From the NCBI GenBank assembly GCA_034408875.1, contig JAWXCJ010000355.1, positions 1 through 17,513 on the forward strand: a DNA stretch of 17,513 nucleotides, in the 5' to 3' direction. The notes under the pieces were generated by a model that searched no databases, was not told where the DNA came from, and was given only the letters and a program-made list of their open reading frames with translations. Positions within the stretch are counted from its first letter, which is position 1, and every line of letters begins with the position of its first letter. Shown here piece after piece: positions 13,101-17,513 of this stretch. Source of the DNA: JANNHK01 sp034408875 (GTDB taxonomy: Bacteria > Actinomycetota > Acidimicrobiia > IMCC26256 > PALSA-610). Position numbers and translations under genes: made by a program.

Positions 13101-14299
13101 CAACCCTCGATGTGCTCGACCCGTCGCTGTTCGTGCGCGGGGTCGCCCACGAGACCTTCGACTGGCTCCGCGCCAACGACCCGGTGCACCGCGACGAGAA
13201 GAACGGCATCTGGGTCGTCTCGAAGCACGCGGACATCATCCACGTCGAACGTCAGCCCCAGTTGTTCTGCAGCAAGCTCGGCATCCGTCCGACGGGCGGG
13301 CACGGCGCCAACCTTTCCATCGTGTCGATGGACGACCCGGAGCACGCACGCCAGCGCAAGCTCGTGAGTCGCGGGTTCACGCCCGGACGCATCGGCCAGT
13401 TGCTCGACCACATCCGCGAGATCGCGCGCGACCTCATCGACAAGGTCGCCGCGCAGGGCGAATGCGACTTCGTCGACGACATCGCCAAGCCGCTGCCACT
13501 CATCGTCATCGCCGAACTGCTCGGGCTCCCGATCGACCAGCGCGACCAACTCGCCACGTGGTCCGACAACATGATGAGCGCCGAGGGTGCGTCGGGCGAC
13601 GACGACCCGAAGCTCGTCGTCGCGGCCGAGGCGTTCGGCGGCTACGTCGGGTTGCTCATGCAGCTCATCGAGGAGCGCCGGTCACACCCGAAGGACGACC
13701 TGATCTCGGTGATGCTCTCGTCGGTCGAGGCCGGGGAGTTGGCGTTCGACGAGGACAACCTCGACGGCGACGAACTGCTGATGTTTCTCGTGCTGCTGCT
13801 CGTCGCCGGGAACGAGACGACCCGCAACGGCCTCTCGGGCGGCATGGCCGCGCTCAGCGAGTTCGCCGACCAGCGCGAACGCCTGGCTTCCGATCTGACG
13901 TTGGTGAACAGCGCGACCGAGGAGATCCTGCGGTACGTGTCGCCGGTCATCAGCTTCTCGCGCACCGTCACCGCCGACACCGAACTCCGCGGGCGCAAGC
14001 TCGAGGAGGGCGACGTGGTCCTCAACGTGTACCCGTCGGCGAACCGCGACGAAGACGTGTTCGACGACCCGCACGCGTTCCGCATCGACCGCGACCCGAA
14101 CGTGCACCTCGCGTTCGGCACCGGTCCGCACTTCTGCCTCGGCGCGAACCTGGCCCGCACCGAGATCCGTATCGCGCTCGAAGAGATCTTCACCCGCCTG
14201 CCCGATATGCGGGTCGCGCCGGGGGAGGGGCCGCAACGGGCGCCGAACTCGCTCGTGACGACGATCGATCACCTGCCGGTGGTGTTTACAGTGAGGTGA
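13097..14299 (+). CDS. Cytochrome P450 (second copy, coupled to TetR)
   Basis: 400 residues, complete. Helix-C region SMDDPEHARQRKLVSRGF, I-helix AGNETT at 237-242 (Asn where the other P450 of this window has His), K-helix ExxR at 276-279 (EILR) and heme loop FGTGPHFCLG at 340-349 with Cys347 as thiolate ligand. The latter two motifs are in the order and spacing of soluble class I enzymes, so it needs a ferredoxin and reductase. The convergent operon contains a Rieske-type ferredoxin, but there is no proof that it is the partner. The protein differs from the other P450 throughout, so they are not a recent duplication. The last 14 bp overlap the convergent thioesterase gene. Substrate unknown. 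Confidence 0.95.
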   Translation: MTTLDVLDPSLFVRGVAHETFDWLRANDPVHRDEKNGIWVVSKHADIIHVERQPQLFCSKLGIRPTGGHGANLSIVSMDDPEHARQRKLVSRGFTPGRIGQLLDHIREIARDLIDKVAAQGECDFVDDIAKPLPLIVIAELLGLPIDQRDQLATWSDNMMSAEGASGDDDPKLVVAAEAFGGYVGLLMQLIEERRSHPKDDLISVMLSSVEAGELAFDEDNLDGDELLMFLVLLLVAGNETTRNGLSGGMAALSEFADQRERLASDLTLVNSATEEILRYVSPVISFSRTVTADTELRGRKLEEGDVVLNVYPSANRDEDVFDDPHAFRIDRDPNVHLAFGTGPHFCLGANLARTEIRIALEEIFTRLPDMRVAPGEGPQRAPNSLVTTIDHLPVVFTVR

Positions 14300-15029
14300 C
14301 AATGGCGACGGCGGTGACGCGGTCGGCGCCGATGTCGCGCACCTCGACCCGTTGCACGGTCCCGTCGGACCGTTCGCCGACCGGTGTCGCGATCGCTTGC
14401 ACAGGTCCGATGCGGTTGGGTGCGAGGAAGTGGAGCACGACGTCGGTGGTGTTGCCGCCCGCGGCGAGGTCGACGATCGTCGCGACGACACCGCCGTGCA
14501 GGATGCCCCACGGGTTGCGGAACCGGTCGTCGAGCGGGATTTCGACGCCGCCGTCGATGGCGCGCAGCCGGAGCCACTCGGTCAGATCGGGTTGCGGGCC
14601 GGACGGCGTCAGGTTCACGAGGCGTAGCGGCCGTTCCCACTGCGGCGGCCCGTTCTCGGGCACGAGCACGGCCGACGTGAGCACACCCGACGCGACGAGC
14701 GCGTCGTCCGCACCTTCGTCGTAGAGCGCGACCGCGGTGACGACGTTGTTGCGGCCGACCCGCAGCACCGATGCCTCGATGCGGAACGGCCCGTGCCGCG
14801 CGGGTGCGACGAACCGGGCCGCGAGGTTGGTCGACACGACCCAGCCGTCGGGGAGCGACGCGAGCCCGCCGCACAGGCCGCCGGCGTAGTCGAGCATCGT
14901 GAGCAGCGGCCCGACGCGCATCGCGCCGTCGGGTTTGGTCAAGTGCTCGGCGCGGTCCGCGCGACCGTGGATGACGCCGGGCTCGACCTCGGTGAGGTCG
15001 ACGCGCATGAACTGCGTCACCTGGGTCAT
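14286..15029 (-). CDS. PaaI-like double-hotdog thioesterase (distal gene)
   Basis: 247 residues with two hotdog units. The first (about 33-122) has MRVGPLLTMLDYAGGLCGG with Asp47 on the central helix and NLAARFVAPARHGPFRIEA. The second (about 165-247) has NPWGILHGGVVATIVDLAAGG with the classical HGG at 178-180 and Asp187. Such proteins hydrolyse acyl-CoA thioesters or act as non-catalytic acyl binders. The ATG at 15029 overlaps the TGA of the preceding thioesterase (ATGA), with GGAG 6 nt upstream, so it is translated as part of the Rieske-thioesterase operon. Both have the same two-unit layout and probably form paralogues or a heteromer (inference). Substrate unknown. Confidence 0.8.
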   Translation of the reverse strand: MTQVTQFMRVDLTEVEPGVIHGRADRAEHLTKPDGAMRVGPLLTMLDYAGGLCGGLASLPDGWVVSTNLAARFVAPARHGPFRIEASVLRVGRNNVVTAVALYDEGADDALVASGVLTSAVLVPENGPPQWERPLRLVNLTPSGPQPDLTEWLRLRAIDGGVEIPLDDRFRNPWGILHGGVVATIVDLAAGGNTTDVVLHFLAPNRIGPVQAIATPVGERSDGTVQRVEVRDIGADRVTAVAIVTSL

Positions 15030-15841
15030 AAGAGGCTCCGCGTCGCGACGACGCGTGCGGTCGTCGTCGTCCGCATCTCGGCGCCGGTGTCGAACAGGGC
15101 GACGGTCGCGACGCCGCGGTCCGCATCGGCCGCGAGCACCTCGGTTCTGGTTTGCAGCGGTCCGACGCGGCCGAAGCTCAGGTAGGTCACGTGCAGGTCG
15201 GTGACGACCAGCGGAGAGTTGCTCGCAGTGCGCAGCGCGGCTTCGGCCGCGGCTTCGAGCACGGCGCCGACCGCGCCGCCCTGGAACGCGCCCATCGAGT
15301 TACGCGACCAGTCGGTGACGGGCACCTCGACCACGCCCGCGGCGGCGTCGAGCACCCGGATGCCGAGCTGGTCGGCGTACGGGACGCGGAGTGCGGCGCC
15401 GTCCGGCGGCGCGAACGACCCGGCGGTGCGCTCGCTGATGTCGGGGTTGATGTCGCGGCGGGGGAGCACCGCGAAGCTCGACGTCGCGACTGCGACCGTG
15501 CGTTCGCGTTCGTCGACGACGTCGATCTCGAGCACGACCGTCGTGCGTCCGGCCCGCAGCACCCGGGCGCGCGCTTCGACCTCGCCGTTCGCGGCGCGGC
15601 CTGTCATGTGGAGGGTGAGGTCGGCGGTGGCGATCCAGTTCGGCTGCGCGGCGCGCGCCGCGAGGCCGCCGCTGATGACGTCGACGAGCGTCGTCAGCGC
15701 ACCGGCGCGGACGGACCCGTCGTCGCCGCACACTTCGGGGGTGACCGGCATCCACGCCCGGCTCGCGTTGTCGTCGTCGTGCGCGAAGCGCAGTCGGAGG
15801 TCCCACAGCAAGTGGTGCGGCGGCGGGTAGGCGGTCGTCAT
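15026..15841 (-). CDS. PaaI-like double-hotdog thioesterase (proximal gene), HGG altered to QGG
   Basis: 271 residues from the ATG at 15841, overlapping the Rieske TGA in ATGA, with GAGG 7 nt upstream. The first hotdog unit (about 42-126) has SVRAGALTTLVDVISGG with Asp54. The second (about 155-271) has NSMGAFQGGAVGAVLEAAAE, where QGG at 187-189 replaces the usual HGG. The two units and the distal gene's layout match, pointing to duplication of a double-hotdog ancestor. Loss of the His in the second unit suggests division of labour between the two proteins, one site being catalytic and one structural (inference). The substrate cannot be deduced. Confidence 0.8.
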   Translation of the reverse strand: MTTAYPPPHHLLWDLRLRFAHDDDNASRAWMPVTPEVCGDDGSVRAGALTTLVDVISGGLAARAAQPNWIATADLTLHMTGRAANGEVEARARVLRAGRTTVVLEIDVVDERERTVAVATSSFAVLPRRDINPDISERTAGSFAPPDGAALRVPYADQLGIRVLDAAAGVVEVPVTDWSRNSMGAFQGGAVGAVLEAAAEAALRTASNSPLVVTDLHVTYLSFGRVGPLQTRTEVLAADADRGVATVALFDTGAEMRTTTTARVVATRSLL

Positions 15842-16119
15842 GCGCGGGCCTCGATGCGTCCGGCGTGCTCGGCGAGGGCGAGGCACTCGATCGCGCCTTT
15901 GTCGTCGGCGCGCCCGAACTCGTTGCGTTTCAATGCGCGGCCGGCACACGTGAAGGCCCACCCGTGCCCCGGGCACACCAGCTCGTCACCGACGACGGCC
16001 GCGTCGGCGAGATCGAAGTCGAGATGCGGGCACTGCCGCGGCGCGCTCCCGAGCGCGCCGCTTTCCCCGCGCCACACGACGTACTCGTGCCCGTCGACTT
16101 CGACGGGCACGATGGTCAT
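15838..16119 (-). CDS. Rieske-type [2Fe-2S] ferredoxin
   Basis: 93 residues from the ATG at 16119. An in-frame GTG at 16152 would overlap the upstream gene's TGA as GTGA, adding 11 residues; this is attractive because the other junctions of the operon are overlaps too. The cluster motifs are intact: CPH (Cys30, His32) and CPGH (Cys49, His52), 16 residues between Cys30-x-His32 and Cys49, as in Rieske ferredoxins and oxygenase N-termini. The protein is a stand-alone domain, small and cytoplasmic, so an electron carrier or subunit rather than an oxygenase. Two thioesterases follow in the operon and a P450 converges on it. Partner unknown. Confidence 0.88.
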   Translation of the reverse strand: MTIVPVEVDGHEYVVWRGESGALGSAPRQCPHLDFDLADAAVVGDELVCPGHGWAFTCAGRALKRNEFGRADDKGAIECLALAEHAGRIEARA

Positions 16120-16148
16120 CGGTGCAACTGTCTCCGAGGAGAGTCGCG

Positions 16149-16391
16149 TCACTCGTCCCCGGCGTACTCGCGCACCGCACGGGCCAGATCGTCGAGCGAT
16201 GCCCCCTGCGCAACCGCGCGCCCGAGCACGTGGCACAACAACGGCGCGTTCGTGCGCGCCCCACTCCGATGCGCGGCCACACCGGCAAGATCGAGCAACG
16301 TCTGCTGCTCGTCCGCACTCGGCTCCAACGTCGCCGCATCCAGCCCCACGGCCGTAGCAACGTGCTGCGTCGCCTCAGTGATCCAATCCAT
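16149..16391 (-). CDS. DUF6457-like small protein
   Basis: 80 residues from the ATG at 16391; the frame is open further upstream but that part is not protein-like. The pattern MDWITEATQHVATAVGL, LLDLAGVAAHRSGARTNAPLLCHVLGRAV and a charged end fits the DUF6457 family, small helical proteins that in actinobacteria are often next to, or fused with, the molybdopterin guanylyltransferase MobA. No mobA is in this window. It precedes the Rieske gene by 29 bp (or overlaps it by GTGA if the longer Rieske start is used), so it is probably the first gene of the operon. Function unknown. Confidence 0.68.
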   Translation of the reverse strand: MDWITEATQHVATAVGLDAATLEPSADEQQTLLDLAGVAAHRSGARTNAPLLCHVLGRAVAQGASLDDLARAVREYAGDE

Positions 16392-16438
16392 GCGCTGAAT
16401 CCTGCCAGCCCGCGCTCGGCGACGGCGAAGGCCGGGGG

Positions 16439-16594
16439 TCAGACCTCCGTGGCTTGGGTCTCGGCGACGAGGTTGCGTTCGAGTTGCCAGGAGGTCTCGG
16501 CGGTGACGGTGGCGGGCACGCCCGACGCCACCTGCAACAACACGGTGCGCGACGGCGAGCAGCGAAACCAGAAATCGGCTGCGGACGTGGCTGG
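16439..16594 (-). other. Open stretch, possible gene remnant between the DUF6457 operon and vapC
   Basis: The 237 bp between 16392 and 16628 hold no convincing gene. On the minus strand a 51-codon frame runs from a TGA at 16595-16597 to a TGA at 16439-16441 and has no ATG (only GTG/TTG). Its codons are almost all G or C in third position and it reads like real protein (for example ATVTAETSWQLERNLVAE). It may be the 3' end of a decayed gene, or a very short GTG-started gene of about 36 residues. I cannot name a family. Confidence 0.3.
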
Positions 16595-16628
16595 TCACGG
16601 GGTTGATTCCCAGACCGGGCCGCGTGGG

Positions 16629-17036
16629 TCAGGGGATCAGGTCGAACGCGTCGGCGTGGGTGGGTCGCACGACGGTAAAGTGGCGGCGGTTGAGCGTCGC
16701 GATGGTGGTGACGTCGAGCCGTTCGGCAACGGCGATGATGGAGGCGTCGACGAACCCGAGGCCGAGGTCGGCGTATTGGGTGATGAGCGCGATAGTCCGC
16801 TGGTAGTCGACGGGAATCAGGTCGACGATATTGAACCGGGCGCTGGTGACGAGGGTGAGGAACCGGGCTTCTGCTTGGGGTCCGAGCCGGGATTCGATCA
16901 TCCATGCGGTCTCGGGGATGACCGCGGCGGTGACGGCCAGGTCGTCTCGGTTGCGTAGCAGCGCGGCGCAGTCGTGGTGGCGGGGTTCGTCTCGGTCGGC
17001 GGCGGAGATGAAGACCCCGGTGTCGATCAGATGCAC
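16629..17036 (-). CDS. vapC: VapC-type PIN-domain ribonuclease toxin
   Basis: 135 residues from a GTG at 17036. PIN signature residues are in order: LIDTGVFI (Asp5), PETAWMIE (Glu42), GFVDASIIAVAERL (Asp97) and IATLNRRHF, where Asn116 occupies the fourth acidic position, a substitution seen in other VapC proteins. VapC toxins cleave RNA, often tRNA or rRNA, with magnesium. The gene follows the VapB gene by 9 bp, standard antitoxin-first order. GGAAGG inside the vapB end could serve as a distant ribosome binding site. The protein is full length for the family and no lesion is visible, so it should be active unless Asn116 impairs it. Confidence 0.88.
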   Translation of the reverse strand: MHLIDTGVFISAADRDEPRHHDCAALLRNRDDLAVTAAVIPETAWMIESRLGPQAEARFLTLVTSARFNIVDLIPVDYQRTIALITQYADLGLGFVDASIIAVAERLDVTTIATLNRRHFTVVRPTHADAFDLIP

Positions 17037-17045
17037 GACGTTCGC

Positions 17046-17276
17046 TCAGATGCCTTCCGCGGTTTTCTTGGCGGCCAGCTCGGCGCGTTCACGGTGGATG
17101 TCGAACGGTTCGGTCCGTCCTGACGTCCCGCATCCGATGAACGCGTCGAGGGGATCTTCGGCGGGGAGCGCGGCGGCGAGCTCGGCGATGAGCTGATCGA
17201 TGCTGACCCCGCGTCGCGCGGCTTCGGCTTGCAGCTTGCGCAGGGCATCGTCTGGGAGCTCGACGGTCACGCTCAT
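17046..17276 (-). CDS. vapB: VapB-type antitoxin
   Basis: 76 residues from the ATG at 17276; an open extension upstream to 17333 is unlikely because the -10 element lies within it. The N-terminus MSVTVELPDDALRKLQ with helix AEAARRGVSIDQLIAEL matches a ribbon-helix-helix DNA-binding domain, and the acidic, disordered C-terminal half (about 40-76) would wrap the toxin. It should bind VapC and repress its own promoter as a complex. The promoter element TACACT directly upstream gives a leaderless transcript. It lies 9 bp upstream of vapC. Confidence 0.87.
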   Translation of the reverse strand: MSVTVELPDDALRKLQAEAARRGVSIDQLIAELAAALPAEDPLDAFIGCGTSGRTEPFDIHRERAELAAKKTAEGI

Positions 17277-17283
17277 GGTGACC

Positions 17284-17289
17284 AGTGTA
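17284..17289 (-). promoter_or_regulatory. Leaderless -10 element (TACACT) for vapBC
   Basis: On the minus strand TACACT fits TANNNT and ends 7 nt before the ATG at 17276, identical in spacing to three other genes of the window. It favours this start over the longer open frame. Confidence 0.55.
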
Positions 17290-17406
17290 GGAACCGGCCG
17301 CGCCACCCGTGACCGCTTTCGTGCAGCCCTCACAGCACCTCGCCGGTCCGGTCCTCGCGTGCGCTTCTGCGAGCCTCGAAACGGTGTTCACGGGCCACAC
17401 AGACTC

Positions 17407-17431
17407 GCCACTTACGCGTAGCGCAAGTGGC
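17407..17431. repeat. Imperfect 25-bp palindrome
   Basis: GCCACTT (17407-17413) and AAGTGGC (17425-17431) are perfect inverted arms. Allowing one mismatch, a further CGC/GCG pair closes on a GTA loop (17418-17420), giving a compact hairpin. It is upstream of vapB and could be a terminator of the gene beyond the edge, a recombination or mobile-element site, or a regulatory hairpin; no U-tract follows. Confidence 0.5.
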
Positions 17432-17435
17432 AGAA

Positions 17436-17464
17436 CATCCCGGCGGCCGCTCTCGGGCGGGATG
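17436..17464. repeat. Second inverted repeat next to the first
   Basis: CATCCCG (17436-17442) and CGGGATG (17458-17464) are perfect 7-bp arms with a GC-rich 15-base loop. It lies 4 bp after the first palindrome. The 237 bp from 17277 to the right edge contain no gene I can support; these two repeats and the vapBC promoter are all that is visible. The last bases (17479-17513) recall ends of IS21-type elements, but that is memory-based and weak. Confidence 0.45.
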
Positions 17465-17513
17465 CTCGACAGCGGCGACGCCCGCTCAGGGGTGAGGAAT
17501 TTCAATGATCATC

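Noticed and set aside
16392..16598. A longer DUF6457-like protein starting at 16598
   Set aside because: The extra 69 residues are Arg-rich shadow sequence. The family pattern begins at MDW, encoded from 16391.

Overview
This is a gene-dense, high-GC chromosomal stretch with the style of an actinobacterium. A lineage near Acidimicrobiia is a guess from gene content and style (cytochromes P450, hotdog thioesterases, SDR, TetR, VapBC), not something I could test. About 19 genes fill the window. Many neighbours overlap, several starts are GTG, and several genes look leaderless: a TANNNT -10 lies 7-8 nt before the start codon. No rRNA, tRNA or CRISPR array was seen.

Left part (1-4693, minus): a huge secreted subtilisin-like (S8) peptidase running off the left edge. 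In order it has a signal peptide, a cupredoxin-like domain without copper ligands, an I9-like propeptide region, the S8 catalytic domain (Asp314, His356, Asn516, Ser611), dockerin/EF-hand-like segments, a Big_1-like domain, a PKD domain, another beta domain and a Glu run. Divergent from it (4891-7108, plus) is a coupled set: an SDR oxidoreductase, a CPBP-type membrane protein and a membrane protein with an HExxH motif.

Middle part (7070-12450): a cytochrome P450 and a DinB-like protein (minus); a small two-gene cassette behind a perfect inverted repeat (plus); a TesB-like thioesterase (minus) and a carboxymuconolactone-decarboxylase-family protein (plus) diverging from a 27-bp gap with one shared symmetrical -10; then a NadD-like nucleotidyltransferase fused to a YacP-type NYN nuclease domain, preceded by an NrtR-like Nudix/winged-helix regulator (both minus). 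Between these last two lies a 17-bp tandem repeat. Read on the minus strand it is a chain of three identical six-codon micro-ORFs (VKAILR), each linked to the next by a GTGA stop/start overlap, joining the Nudix stop codon to the nucleotidyltransferase start codon. I regard this as the most unusual structure in the window.

Right part (12498-17513): a TetR regulator with a palindromic operator candidate, coupled to a second cytochrome P450 (plus). Facing it is a minus-strand operon of a DUF6457-like protein, a Rieske ferredoxin and two tandem PaaI-like double-hotdog thioesterases joined by ATGA overlaps. Then come a short open stretch that may be a gene remnant, a VapBC toxin-antitoxin pair, and an edge segment with two strong inverted repeats. 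The P450, thioesterase, SDR and CMD genes suggest lipid, steroid or xenobiotic metabolism, but no substrate can be named from sequence.
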